A stretch of 64,000 nucleotides of DNA, taken from NCBI GenBank assembly GCA_035048815.1, contig JAUCBN010000042.1:16025001-16089000 (forward strand). Reading direction: 5' to 3'. The notes beneath the pieces are model-generated. The model searched no databases, had not been told where the DNA came from, and was given only the letters and a program-made list of their open reading frames with translations. Of the stretch, positions 1 through 12,384 are shown piece after piece (positions within the stretch are counted from its first letter, which is position 1; every line of letters begins with the position of its first letter). This DNA comes from Abelmoschus esculentus (Eukaryota > Streptophyta > Magnoliopsida > Malvales > Malvaceae). The position numbers and the translations under genes are program-made.

Positions 1-2703
1 TTCGGCTGCATATGGTTTCTCATGTTTCCAGTCAGATTCTTCCTTAATACCATTTCTGTTCAAAGAGGATGCCGCCCTTCCCGGACTTCCGGTAATTGGA
101 GTTGAAGAACAGAAGGTCGGTGTCGCGAAAGGAGAGGCATAAGGAGTGTGCTGAATTGAGAAGGGGCTGGGAGACATTTGCCTCTGTATGGGACGACCGC
201 TAAAGCCGCTCCTGCTGAAAAGGGAATTTGATTCTGCTTCAGCACAGTGCTTGACAGCATCATCAACATATAGGACATCATCAATCCTTGCCATAATGTT
301 GAAGGCCAAACTCTCCATCACCCTTGAGTAGCTTTCGAGAATTGATTGCCCAACGTCCTGCAATTAGAAGATAATGAGGTCAATATAACATAAAAACAAC
401 GAGGACAATTCAAACCACAAATCTAGAAACAGTGGGAACCACCGCTTACAAAATGTACCTATCAAGTAGAGGAGGTTCGCCTTTCACTTCAAGATAGATT
501 ACCAAAACAAGATAAGTTATTTGTAAATTCACTCAATATAGGCCCCATAATCCCACATTAAAACACTGTGGTCCCAAGATCATGGATGGTACACATTGGC
601 AAAAGATATACAAGGAAGCAACATAAGTTGGTCCTATTCTTCCCAAGGAGCTACCAAATCTCATTTATTAGATCACATGGTTAGGCAGACACAATGAAGG
701 TTTGATGCAAAAATACCTTATTATATTGAATTTTGTTCATATCCAATGCTGTCTGCGGAAGGCCGGGAAAACGAACCCTCAAGCTACGTAAGAGAGTCTC
801 AGCTCTTTGTGATAGAAAGTTATTCTTCTCACTGTCGGACACAAGACCCTTGACCTTTCCTCCCCAGGAAGAGCGCCTACCTTTCATGTGATTCGTGTGT
901 TTCCTCTGATCTTTCTGCTTCCAGACATGTACTGCTGCCTCGATCCTGTTGGCTATTTCCAGAGTGTGATGTTCTGTTGACAGATCAAGGCAATCGAGGA
1001 GACATTCAGGCGAGAACTGATCTGCTGTTATGTAGCGGTAGATAATATCTCCCAGACAATCTTTTCCATTCTGATGACAAGGAAAATATGTTAATCCTTC
1101 AAGTAAATGTAAGACAAATCATGCTAAAATGACAATTAGCTCACGGCAACAGTGGGCGAGTCAATTTTCAACTATTATTCAATGCTACACCAAAATGCAC
1201 CAGTAAATTTGACAGATCAATGCTGATTAGCTAATATTAACATTGAAGAAATGTTACCCTATGCAGAAAAAATGCATATGGTTTTTGGCATGACTGCGAA
1301 AATTTCAGCAGCTTGAGAAACATAGCGACATACCTTTGGTAATGTCTCCAAGTAAGCAGTAGGTATCTCCATCTCGGCGAGCACGCTGCTATTAATAGCC
1401 ATGGCTGCCTTCAGTATTTGGTTTGTGCTATCTCTGCATTGTTGCAATTTCTTCCTTGTATTCTCTGACAAACCATTTGGTGGCACTTTTGGACACGGCA
1501 ACCACCACTTCTCTTCTTGCCTAATTGAGGGTCTCCCTCCAGAAACAGATGAAGAGTAAGCACCACAGTCCCCACCATCTCCCGCAACTATCCCACGATC
1601 AACATACCAAAAGTCTGCCTCGCGAAACCCGTCAAGCATGGTAATTAAAATCGCATCGAGCTTCTTAAGGGCTGGAAGGCTTATATACAAATCCGACCTT
1701 GGCCTTGTCACCATGACTTCATAAGTTCCTCCGCCAGGGAATTGTTGTACTGATGGTACAAGTTCAACGATCGAATCGCTGACGCACAAGAGCCACTCCA
1801 TTTCCCTCCTCCACATTTCCTTCTTCTGCGGTGCTAACGGCTCTAATCTCCATAGCTCACCGAACACGGTAGCTTCCATTACAAAGAAGAACACACACTT
1901 AGCGTAAAAGAAAGTTACACAAATAAACATACAACAAGGACGTGTAAGCAAAATCAAACTAACCAGAGAGATTCGTGATTGCATTCGAAATGGCGAGTGC
2001 AGTACACACTCCTTTCCCACCGCCAGACATGTCTTCTCCTAAAAGAAGCTTAGCAAATCTCTCCTTCATCATCTCAACTCCTACATCCATTGAAAACATT
2101 ACAAAACCCAGGTAAATGCTTGATTGTCCCAAAGTTCCTTTAAAATTTATATAAAAAATGCAGATTTAGCCCATGATATGAAACAAAATGATGTTAAAGG
2201 TGCAATTTTCCCTTGATTTTGCTTCCATAAATGTCTTTGTTCTTTTTTCACATTTGATTAAGTAAGTTTTAAGGACAGATATAGAAATAATCAAACTCGA
2301 TCTGAGCAGAAATATACTAACCATAAATCTACTCACTGAAAATCTTCTACTAAAGTAAATACTTTGGAAGATTATATTTTCATTACGATGCAAAAAATTA
2401 TGAGAAACAAATGAAGAAACCGGAAATACCGGACAAATCGGTGTCACACTTGTCGGTCTTCTCGTCCTCGTCATCCCAAATCACGACATCCTTCCCACCA
2501 ATCACTGGTACCTGAAAACCGAACCCTCCGGCAGCCATTAACCTTGGGGATGACGTCATCGAACTCGAACATCCTTCTCCCTCGAAACGTCGACACGAGA
2601 AGCTACTGCAACTCTCGGACTCGCTGACGTCAGCGCTCAAACTGTAGCTCCCGCACCGCTCGCTCTGCTGATCGGAACCGTCGTCGGAATATTCCTTTGC
2701 CAT
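1..2703 (-). CDS. RopGEF1-like Rho-of-plants guanine nucleotide exchange factor (PRONE domain), 5' part
   Basis: PRONE-domain exchange factor that activates ROP small GTPases at the plasma membrane, as in polar growth. Five exons on the minus strand join in frame with GT-AG sites: 2430-2703, 1964-2080, 1334-1872, 717-1070 and 1-357. They give 547 residues and run off the left edge. Residues 1-90 are an acidic, Ser-rich variable region ending near PVIGGKDVVIWDDED. The PRONE core spans about residues 93-460 and contains MMKERFAKLLLGEDMSGGGK, VFGELWRLEPL, KWWLPCPKVPPNGLS, SSWGGKVKGLV and SYSRVMESLAFNIMARIDD. The visible C-terminal tail is Ser/Thr/Pro-rich (TPYASPFATPTF), the autoinhibitory and receptor-kinase-regulated part in this family. 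The start is the first ATG of the family N-terminus. From memory it resembles Arabidopsis RopGEF1 most. No lesions seen. Confidence 0.93.
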
Positions 2704-3100
2704 GATCTTTTTTCGTCACGAAATCCCTCACCCGGACATTTTCTCAATGAAGAATAAGCAAGCTTGGGTCTTTCCCAGTTGTAGCAGTGAAGTCGAAAAA
2801 GAAAGGCTAAGACGAAGACGAAAAAAGCAAAAGAAAGAAGAAATAAAGTGAGATAATAAATCTTTCACATTCTCTGATAAACAAGTTTTCGGGTTTTTTC
2901 ACCTCTCTCTCTCTCAACCATAACCAATAACCATTTGTGACAGTGTGTTTGTGTGCGCAAAAGCTTAAAGAGACGTCGTTTGTTGTCTTTCCGTCAACCC
3001 ACCCCACACCAGACTTTGTATTTCCTCTTTCTTCCCTTTATAGTATACTTGTCAAAGTTCTATTGGATCAGCTGCTTAAATCAAGAATGGTGTTTCGAAT
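2704..3100 (-). promoter_or_regulatory. 5' UTR and core promoter of the RopGEF gene
   Basis: Upstream of the ATG at 2703. A minus-strand TATAAA lies at 3037-3042, about 335 bases from the start codon. A CT-rich run (GAGAGAGAG on the minus strand, near 2905-2915) lies in the presumed leader, as is common in plant 5' UTRs. The transcription start itself is not visible. Confidence 0.45.
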
Positions 3101-5080
3101 CAGTAAAATAAATAAAAAAATATGAACTGCTAAGGAAATTGAGAAATCTAAGTAAAAATGGATAATTTAAGCGGTTCATTTAGATTTTAAATTAATATTT
3201 TAAAATTGAATCGTCTCTTCTTACGACTTGATGTACTAGACCCCTAAGTTAAGTTAAAAATTGGACGGATGAAGAGAGTAGTTAAGAAACGTCCAGTAGA
3301 AATGAAAAAGGGCCTGATTTATTTTAACAAGATCTAATGGGAAAGATAAATTTATTTATAATGAATCTTGAAGTTAAAATTTTAAAAAATCAACTGAAAA
3401 CTTTAATTATTTGTTCTATAAATTATTGATAGAAAAAAATAGAAATCAAACGTGTTTTGAATTTTAATAAAAAATTATAATGAATCAAAATTAATGTTTG
3501 ACTCAAAAAGTCAAGACAAAAATATTAAATGGGACGAAAGGAGTGTCGCAAACAATTTAAAAATAAATAAAATTCTATGTAATTATCGATAAACATAAAT
3601 AAAAACAATTATTATAAGAATCATTATATAAACACCAAAAATCATAAAACTGATCAAATAAACGTGTCACAAAACAAAGACGTTTCCATATAAACAAAAA
3701 AACACATAAAAAATATTTAAAAAATAAAATTTATTAATAATTAACTCTAAAATTAACATTACAATCGATAAAACAAAAATAAAAACACAAACCGATAGAG
3801 TGCTTTTTTTAACCAAGCCTCTTACAACTAAACATGTTTTCTTAATTAAATAAAAGAAGAAAACTCCTTTATTAATAAAAAATATCAAAGTATTCTTTTT
3901 ACTCCCTGGATGAATCAGACGAGACAAGCTCGTGGTTTGTAGGGGAGAGGGCGCGAATTTTGTTTGCGTGCGAAACGGAACAAACGGGGGTTAACTATTT
4001 TGCCGGGGGAGGCTGGGATACGAAGCGGACGTTTGTAACAACAATAATTTGTGCTCCCATCCCTAACCGTTGATTGATTAAGAAATGAATTGGATTTAAA
4101 ATATTCATCATTGGTAGTGAGAGAAACAATGAATGCGGTTTTGGCAGTTTTGAGGCAGAGAAAATTACATGGAATCTGAACCGTTCAAAGTAGTGGGATC
4201 CATGTTTTTATTTAACGGTCGGGATGTGGAGAATCTTTAGCGGCTACAAGGCTGACATTGTGCGGAGGAGAAATACTCGATGTCGGATATGGTTTACGTA
4301 GACAACCGGTTATGATAGATTTGAAGAAACACAAAATAGTTATGTTCTGAGATAATTTATGAATGAATTCAAAGGATAAAAATATATAAATTTTAGATTT
4401 CTAGAGGAGGATGGTTCTTTTATTTTCTCGATCCATACATTGACAACGTAGAGAAATAATTATTTTAAAATAAAATTTAAATTTATATAAAATAAATTAA
4501 ATACTTTAATCATTCAATTAATTAGTAGATCCCAATAGATTATGATATAAACATAAAATAAAGTAATAATTATATTACCTAAAATAAATATTAAGACTTA
4601 AGTTTTTAGAAGATTAAATAATACGAGTATCTCGTTCGGTTAATTAAAAAATCTCAATTAATTACTATATATTAACAACAAATTTACCTCCAATATATAG
4701 AAAGAATTATAATTTAAATTCGTATCCAAATATACGACAGAAAGTAAAAGAATTTTAGAGGATTCAATTAAATTATATGACAGAAAATATGATTTTATTA
4801 TTTTAAACTTCAAATAATATTAATTTAAATAAATTACCCTAAAATCTACCCTCTAATTACCTTAACACTAAAGCTTTGAATTTAAAAGGACTGGATATGA
4901 ATTTTTAGCTACTAGGAGGTCATAACCCATAAGCTTACCACCCTGTTCAGACATCTGTCAATATTTGTTCCGTTTTAAAACAAAGATTGACTGTATTATA
5001 AATAAACTTAGATTTGATGTGTTATTAGTATACCTAGATCTCCAAAACTAAGAATTAAGAAACTTAGACTATTTTCAAGA
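3101..5080. other. AT-rich intergenic DNA
   Basis: Very AT-rich sequence without credible reading frames. A slightly more GC-rich patch at about 3930-4300 shows no recognisable protein. I see no RNA gene or complete transposon. Confidence 0.6.
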
Positions 5081-6000
5081 GGACTCCTATCCGAAGTTAC
5101 TCTCATCCATTTTTTCCCTATTTCTTCCAAGGATGGGATTGTATCCCTACTCCCTTGATTAGTCCCCCACGTGTTCCTACTATGATTAAGGTCGTAGGGT
5201 GTAATTATGTTGTCCCTTGGAGATGATGGACCCCAGTTGTAGCTATTTTATTACCACCCATCTCTTTGAGTTTGCTGCCTGGAGGCTGTAGCCACATCCT
5301 AGGTCGGCTGGTCGGATACTCACGGAACTCTGAGGCTTTTGCCTTTCATGTGTGTACAGGATAGCTGTTGATGGCCCAACCCGGAGGGTTACAATGTTGC
5401 TTTCTTTCAAGTGGGGGAGTAGGATTAAATCATCAAGCCTTGAGGCTTCAAGGGAATGAAGGCTAGAATACTGCAGTAGCAGCAAAACAGATCATTTGGG
5501 AGGGTTTAAAATATCATAAGACTGAGATAAAGCGAGCAAATTTTTATCATAATTGTCCCGTTTCCATTTATATAAAAATTGGAAATGTATTTTTTTGGAT
5601 TATTCCCGCACATAGATCTTCAATCAAGTTGTTGATGGAGATTATTGGAGCGTGGGGTTACTGAGATCACTAACATATAAAGTAACGTCGGACTGAGAAC
5701 CACACAAATGTTTGGAGTTGGCAGTGATGATAGCATGGCATCTATTAGACAATAAATAATAATAATAATAATTGCTTTGGGGGGAAATATTAGATGAAAA
5801 AATTTGATTATTAATAATATGACAAATTGTTAATATCTTAAATTAAATTTATTATAATTAAATTGTGCAAATCAGCTATTTTAAGGCTTTAAGCATATTA
5901 TTATTTTACTAATTAAAAAAATATTTTTCTAGTTAGTTGAAGTTAAATACTACATTGATACATATAATCTTTTCGAAAGAGAGTATTTTTATTTAATTTT
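5081..6000. other. Unidentified GC-richer patch followed by AT-rich spacer
   Basis: From about 5090 to 5500 base composition is more balanced than in the flanks, and an 80-codon minus-strand frame (5243-5485) exists. I recognise no domain, so it may be a decayed gene or transposon piece. An (AAT)n microsatellite sits at about 5755-5772. The rest is AT-rich spacer. Confidence 0.35.
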
Positions 6001-7440
6001 TTAGTCCATTAAGAGTTTATGCTTGGTCCTTGAGGAGTGTTGTTTAAGAGGGTAAGATGAAATTTTTGTTTTCATAAAAGACTGTACCACCCTTCCCCCA
6101 GTGGCGGAAAGATGCAAGACAACGGGGATAAAACTCATGGAAGAAATGAATAAGGTGGACTTACCTGGTGGAGCATAACTAATCATTCATTTAAGCCGAC
6201 GGAATAGTTAAGTTTGTCTGCAGAAAGGATGTTTGTTACTCCGAAGGCCACTTATATGGCCAACCATTTCCTCATCGAGTAGAATATTGCTTGGTTTGAG
6301 GTCACAATGATGGTGAAGATGCTCCATTGTATGAGCAGCATCAATGGCCACATTAACTAATAACTCTTTGGATAAAGTTCAGGTTCTTCATTGAATCTTG
6401 TCCATTCATTCGACAGATGGATGCACCCAGTCCTCCAAGCTTTCGTTTTCCATGAACTCATAAACCAAGGCTTTAAAATCATTGCCTTGATGATCAACAC
6501 CGAAATGGCTGTTAATACTTTGACAAGATTTCGATGTTGGATGTCTTTCAATGCATCACATTCAGCCAAGAAACTATTTGATGCTCCAATATCATTTTCG
6601 CCTATATTTAGAGTTTCTAGTCTGGTATTATTGACCAAACTGCAGATAAAGTGAAGTCACCTTCTTCCCCATGTTCCACATGGTTTCTGTCCTGGAGAAA
6701 AATACAGTTTTCCAGCATTTCTACTAAGATTGTTTTGATCAAGTTGAAGTACATTCAAATCTGAGGCATTGCTTATTGAAGTTGGGATTTGTCCAGAGAT
6801 TGGGTTCACTGATATGGAAAAGAACTCGAGATATGGCATATTGATATCTAAGTCGGAGTGAAGAGTACCTTGAATCTTATTTTCACCAATATGAAAGGTT
6901 ATAATATGGGAGAGATTGAACATTGCGACAGGAACAATACCAGATATATTGTTTTCTCCCACGGAGAAATGTGAAAGATTTTCCACTTGTCCAAGAGCTT
7001 CAGGTTTGACGAGACCAAGAAAAGCATGTATTTCTCCTGTTAGCCGGTTGCCTCTCATACTAGATGTTGTAAGCTTAGAACAAGCAGATAAATTGGAAGG
7101 AATTTCACCACTAATGGAGTAATTGGTAAGCTTTAATGTTTCCAGTTTTCTTAAATGACCGATTTCTTCGTACAAGTTGTTTCCTACAAGCTTCAACTCC
7201 TTGAGAAAACTCAAATTTTCAATGTATGACGATAAAGATCCCGAGAGTTTGAGGGATTGCAGCTCCAACTTGGTGACTCTCTGATAATTGTGGCTGCATG
7301 TAACACCATGCCACGGACAGAAGTGAATGGAACTATTCCAAGACTCCATAACTCTGAGCTGATCATCAGTTATCTTGGCTTTACACTGAAAGCTTGTTGA
7401 TCAATCTCATTTCCACTAGGCACTAACTACAGGGGTTGCT
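6001..7440 (-). pseudogene. LRR receptor-like kinase pseudogene (LRR-XII/EFR-like, non-RD kinase)
   Basis: Remains of a pattern-recognition-type receptor kinase. On the minus strand, 7349-6657 encodes the N-terminal cap (SSIHFCPWHGVTCSHNYQRV) and about eight leucine-rich repeats such as ISGEIPSNLSACSKL and ISGQIPTSISNASDL. The frame then breaks. At 6638-6357 a kinase piece follows (FLAECDALKDIQHRNLVKVL), and at about 6350-6240 another (YLHHH-like, then CDLKPSNILLDEE). The catalytic loop lacks the Arg of HRD, so the parent was a non-RD kinase. The DFG region is deleted down to HISGL, and YAPP follows at about 6180. Upstream of 7349 the signal-side segment (GNEIDQQAF) is out of frame by one base. 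The transmembrane segment and most LRRs are missing, so it cannot be functional. Confidence 0.85.
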
Positions 7441-8200
7441 GAACCAAGAACGTTAAGATCCTGCAGGTTAAAGCATGAGAGAAGATTATAACTTCAATGT
7501 AAACAAGAAAAAAAGAGGCTGGACACTTCCATATTCTTTCTTGATAGATGAGGCTGATTCGTATATGAGACTGAGAGTGGTTTGTTCATAAACAAGAACT
7601 AGGGGTGCAGATAAGTAGTTTTTGAACTGTCATTAACCGAATTTTCCTCTAGTTAATTGTTTCAACTTTGAAAGTCATGTGCCTACAATGTGCATGGGCC
7701 ACTGCCTTAGATGCATCATAACTGAGTCAGTGATAGTGAAAGTATGCAAATTGGAGGAAGTTCCTCCACATGATAAGACCGATGACTTCAAGTAAACACA
7801 GAGTAAAGGTTGGATCTATGGAGGATAATCTGTTTCCTGGCTTTTGTTGGAGTTAAAACATTGTTGACTTCTAATGTGAACATAGAATGAGTAGGTGATG
7901 AGATTTTCTTCTTTCATGGCTTCTCCCTGGATCCAACAAATCAAAAGCAGAAGGAAATGCAATAATAAAACATTTTTTCTCTCTTTAGAAAAAATAGATA
8001 AACAATTCCCTTGGTTGGGTTTGATGGACAACTACCATTGGTTCATTTAAAAGAAGCATGATCACCTGCCCTCTTAACTTTATCCTACGTTGTAATAAAC
8101 AAAGACTTTGGGAAATGAATAAACAAAGACTTTTATACTACACTAGATCATATTGTAATTAATATTTTAATAATGTATGTTATGTTTATCTAACCAAGCT
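7441..8200. other. Intergenic spacer and promoter side of the broken NLR
   Basis: No supported gene. A 71-codon minus-strand frame (7816-8031) contains a hydrophobic stretch, VLLLHFLLLLICWIQG, but has no recognisable family, so I do not call it. The last 200 bases are AT-rich and could hold the promoter of the resistance gene starting at 8268. Confidence 0.4.
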
Positions 8201-8583
8201 TCAATTTGGAAGAATCAGAGAAGTTGTGGGTAACAGCTCAACCATCATTTTTGTTTCAATTCCAAAAATGGCTGAATCACTTGTTTCTTCCGTGTTGCGG
8301 CAACTATCGACTCTCGCTTTCGAGAGTGTGCGGCAAGAGCTGAAGCTGGTGATAGGTGTTGAGGATGAAGTCCAAAAAGTTGTAAAGACTTTTATGGACA
8401 TCCAACATCTGCTGGAAGATGCAGAAGAAAGACAAATTGAGGAGAGCAGTGTAAGGAATTGGCTAGATAAGCTGAAAGATGTTTCTTATGACATGGAGGA
8501 CGTGCTTGATGAGTGGAGAACTGCACTCTCCATGTTACAGACAGGGGGAATTCAAAGTGCTTCTATTCCGAGGAAGATGGTAC

Positions 8584-8588
8584 GTCCC
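8584..8588 (+). repeat. Left target-site duplication GTCCC
   Basis: GTCCC directly precedes the 5' LTR and recurs at 14100-14104 directly after the 3' LTR. A 5-bp duplication is standard for LTR retrotransposons and fixes both element ends. Confidence 0.92.
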
Positions 8589-9011
8589 TGACACGATCGA
8601 GGCTGTGAAAGAGAAGAAACGAGGGTTAACGAAAGAGGAATTAGGATGCAAATTGAAGAAATTGGGAATAATTAGGAGCCCTAAGATTGAGGAGAGGAAC
8701 GACAACGTTTCAAAGAGTGAACCAGACCGAATTTCTGGAGTGAACCGAAGCATTGGACCAGAGCATTGGACCGGCACCACTTAATTAACGTTTATTTTTA
8801 ATTTCTGTTATGCACATATTGGCTGTTGCCAAGTGGCTTAAGATGAGTGGACACCTGTGCAAAAATAACCAAATGGTGTATCTATATTGTTAGGGTATTG
8901 AGCTGTAATGGTCATGTTTTTTGAAGTTGAATCAATGAGAAGTTTTCTTTCCTAAATCTCTTCTTCTTCTTTTCTCCTGCAACCTTTTCTTAATCCTATC
9001 CATCTATTACA
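8589..9011 (+). repeat. 5' LTR of the gypsy element
   Basis: 423 bp, beginning TGACACGATCG and ending TCTATTACA. It matches 13677-14099 over its full length with about 16 substitutions and no indels. Confidence 0.93.
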
Positions 9012-9013
9012 AT

Positions 9014-9026
9014 TGGTATCAGATTC
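9014..9026 (+). other. Primer-binding site, initiator tRNA-Met type
   Basis: TTGGTATCAGATT starts two bases after the 5' LTR. TGGTATCAGA is the start of the complement of the plant initiator tRNA-Met 3' end, the usual primer of this clade. Confidence 0.8.
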
Positions 9027-9074
9027 AGTCTTTGATCCACCTATACACTGGGAAATCCTAAGAAACAACAGAAA

Positions 9075-10250
9075 ATGGCAGACTCTGTTGATCTCACTGC
9101 TATTCAGCGCTAGTTAGATGACATGAAGCTCAGCAATAGCAATCTGAAATCTCGTATGACCAGATTTAGACCATCAATGGAAACTACTCAGGCTGATCTT
9201 CGAACTCTCATTGACTTGGTCACCAAAGCAGCAGAACGAGAAGAGTCCGCAACATCAGAAAAGACACATCCTGCACAAACCAAATCTGAGGGTAAACGTC
9301 ATGTTCAGCTTACTGTGATAGATGAAAAGGAACGTTACACTATGAAACTTGATGAACTTGGATTATTAGCCTCTCGCCCTCAAGGTTCCTCTTTTCCACA
9401 AGAAAAACTACGACTCGGAAACCAATGGTCAGATAAGGGTGATACATCTCTGTTGCACGAGTCGCCTTCAACTGATCCTCACACATCTTCGACTCAAGGC
9501 AGTCTTTCCGGTTTAAACCAAAGATTGACCTCCAGTTCTTTGAAGGTGAGAATCCTCGGGGCTGGCTTCGCAAATGTGAGAAATATTTTACCCTGTTTGA
9601 GGTACCTGTGGACAACAAATTAGAGGTGGCTACTATGTACCTTTCTGGTAAGGCAGAGACATGGTTCGATGGTTACATAATGCAAAAGAACAAAGTTACC
9701 TGGAGAGAATTTGCAGCAGATCTCTGTCATCGATTTTGTAGTCGCACCACTGATGATACTATTGAAGAATTCAATAAACTCATTCAACATACTTCTGTTG
9801 ATGACTACCATGAGAGGTTTGATGAGTTGAAACCTTTTATGCTTCTTCACAATCCTTCTCTAGATGAATCCTATTTTGTATCTAGTTTTGTGAGTGGCTT
9901 AAAAGAAGAGTTGTACTTGAAGGTTAAAGTTTTACAACCACACTCAATTTCTGAGGCAAGTCGATAGGCCAAATTGTATAAGTTAGCTGCTGATATTGAC
10001 GCTAGGAAATTCCGTTTCATTCCTCGTTAGTCTCCAAGTTTGTCTACAGTTTTGCCGACCAGGCCTTCTGCTACTTCAATGCCTTTGAAGTCTCTTCCAG
10101 CTGCTGCAGGAAATCCTAAATAATCTCTTCTTGAGTATCGAAGAGCTAATAATCTTTGCTTCAAATGTGGGGATAGGTTTACACCAGGACATACTTGTAA
10201 ACCCAAGCAATTGAATTTAATGGAAGAAGAGCTATGCCCTGATGATCAAA
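9075..10250 (+). pseudogene. gag region of the gypsy element (broken)
   Basis: Capsid-type polyprotein region starting at the ATG at 9075. A stop follows after 12 codons (9111-9113). The next frame runs to about 9600 and shifts. The frame at 9608-9967 carries the retrotransposon gag core (GKAETWFDGYIMQ, DDYHERFDELKPFM). A zinc knuckle, CFKCGDRFTPGHTC, lies at about 10160-10200. Stops at 9965, 10028 and 10121 interrupt it. Confidence 0.85.
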
Positions 10251-12384
10251 ACAATATTCCTCCTTTGGAGGCAGATTCTACACCTGCACCCCAATCAGAG
10301 GAAGATTTGGAAATTTCTATTCATGCTCTCCATGGTAATGTGGGTCATCATACTCTAAGAATTCAAGGCACCATTAAGGGTAAGCCATTGAACATCTTGG
10401 TTGACTCTGGAAGTACGCACAGTTTTATTACTGTTGCATGGGCTAAAGATGGGTTAGAAGTTCTAGCTACTACCCTTTGGCTATTACAGTAGTTAATGGT
10501 GACAAATTATATAGTGTGGCTACTAGTAAACAACTCACTTGGAAGATGCAGGGCCATGCTTTTGATCATGATTTTCAAGTTCTACAAATGGGAGGCACTG
10601 ACATGGTTTTGGGGTTGATTGGATGAAGAAATACAGCCCAATTCTCATGGACTTTAATGCTATGACATTGTCCTTTATTAAAGATGGCAAAGAGATTCAA
10701 TTGTAATGATGGCAGACAGCAACCTCCTTTGAAGATTATTTTTAGTGCTAAAATGCAGAAACTTACAGCTAAAGAGGATGATCTTCTAGGTAAAATTTAT
10801 TTTCTTTCTTCTGAGGATATTTCAACACCTATTTCTCCTGATTTGGAACTCTTATTGTCCAAATATAGTTCTGTTTTTGAGGAACCTTAAGGTTTACCCC
10901 CTATTCGATCTCATGACCATGCTATTGTTTTACACCCTCAATCAAAACCTGTGAATCTTCGACCCTATCGCTTTCCTCATTATCAGAAAGTTGAAGTAGA
11001 AAAGCAAATCTCAGAGATGTTGGCTTCTTCTATTATTCAGACAAGTCAAAGCCCGTTTGCTTCTCCTTGTTTGCTTGTGAAGAAAAAAGATGGTTCGTGG
11101 CGCCTTTGTGTTGATTATAGGCAATTAAATGCCATGACCATTAAGAACAAATATCCTATTCCTATTGTCGAAGATTTATTAGATGAGCTACAAGGAGTTA
11201 AATTTTTTTCAAAGATTGATTCACGTTCAGGCTATTGGCAGATACGAATCAAGCCTGAAGATGTGCACAAAACTGCCTTTCGAACACATCAGGGACATTA
11301 CGAATTCAGGGTCATGCCCTTTGGGCTTACAAATGCCCCAGCTACATTTCAGTCCCTTATGAATGATTTATTTGCACAGGCCCTAAGAAAATTTGTTCTG
11401 GTTTTTTTTGATGACATTTTGATCTACAGTACTACTTGGACAGATCATTTATGACACCTAGAGTATGTTCTTCAGCTACTACAGCAACATCAACTTTTTG
11501 CAAGAAAAAATAAGTGTTTTTTTGGTCAACTCCAAGTTGAGTATTTAGGGCATGTTATTTCAGCAGAAGGAGTCTCTACTGATGCATCTAAAGTGCAAGC
11601 TATGAAGGATTGGGCACTGCCTACAAATTTAAAATCCTTGAGGGGATTTTTAGGTCTCACAGGATATTATAAAAAATTTGTGAGAAATTATGGCACAATT
11701 AGTAAACCTTCACTCTTGAAAAAGGACTCTTTTGCTTGGACACCAGAAGCAGAACAAGCATTTGAGAAATTAAAAGAGGCTATATGCAGCACTCCTGTTT
11801 TGGCACTTCCTGATTTTTCCAAACCATTTTGTTTGGAAACCGATGCCAGCTCTAGGGGCATAGGTGTTGTGTTAACTCAAGGAGGTCGCCCTATTGCTTA
11901 TCTAAGCAAACCTCTTAGTCCTAAGAATGCCACCTTACCTGCTTATAAACGAGAATATTTGGCCATTCTCATGGCCATTGCGAAATGGAGACATTATCTA
12001 GAAGGTGGTTCTTTTGTCATCAAAACTGATCACGAGCCTCTCAAATATCTCTTATAACAAAAATTAACAACAACAATTCAGAAGCGAGGTCTCACTAAGC
12101 TTCTTGGATTAGATTATGTCATTCAATTTCGAAGAGGGAAAACTAATCTAGTAGCAGATGCTTTTTTCAGAAAAGAGGAATTTCACTCTGAATGCAACCA
12201 TTTATCTGCTACTACTATTACGCCACAATGGGTCCTTGACATTGACAGTAGCTACAAGAATGACACTCATGCTCAAGAGAAAATTACAGCTTTAGCTATT
12301 CAGTCTAATGTTGTACCTGATTGGACTTTTAGACAGGGAATTCTTAGATATAAATTTAAAGTCTATGTTGGCAGTTCAACAAAT
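10251..12384 (+). pseudogene. Protease, reverse transcriptase and RNase H region of the gypsy element (broken)
   Basis: An aspartic protease motif (LVDSGSTHSFI) lies at about 10396-10430. Reverse transcriptase is at 10951-11454, with SRSGYWQIRIKPED, MPFGLTNAPATFQ and the catalytic VFFDDILIYS. A stop at 11452-11454 ends that frame, but homology continues (YLGHVIS, LRGFLGLTGYYKKFV). RNase H follows at about 11760-12054 (ETDASSRGIGVVL, TDHEPLKYLL) and ends at a stop at 12055. A frameshift lies near 10470 and a stop at 10888. Domain order is typical of Ty3/gypsy. Confidence 0.9.

Noticed and set aside
5243..5485. 80-codon minus-strand frame in a GC-richer patch
   Set aside because: No recognisable domain or continuation in the neighbouring sequence; kept only as an unidentified patch.
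5755..5772. Candidate CRISPR or regulatory repeat from AAT runs
   Set aside because: Simple microsatellite in a plant genome; no spacer structure.
7816..8031. Small minus-strand frame with a hydrophobic segment, possibly a secreted peptide
   Set aside because: No known family, no supporting splice or promoter signs, and a length expected by chance in AT-rich DNA.
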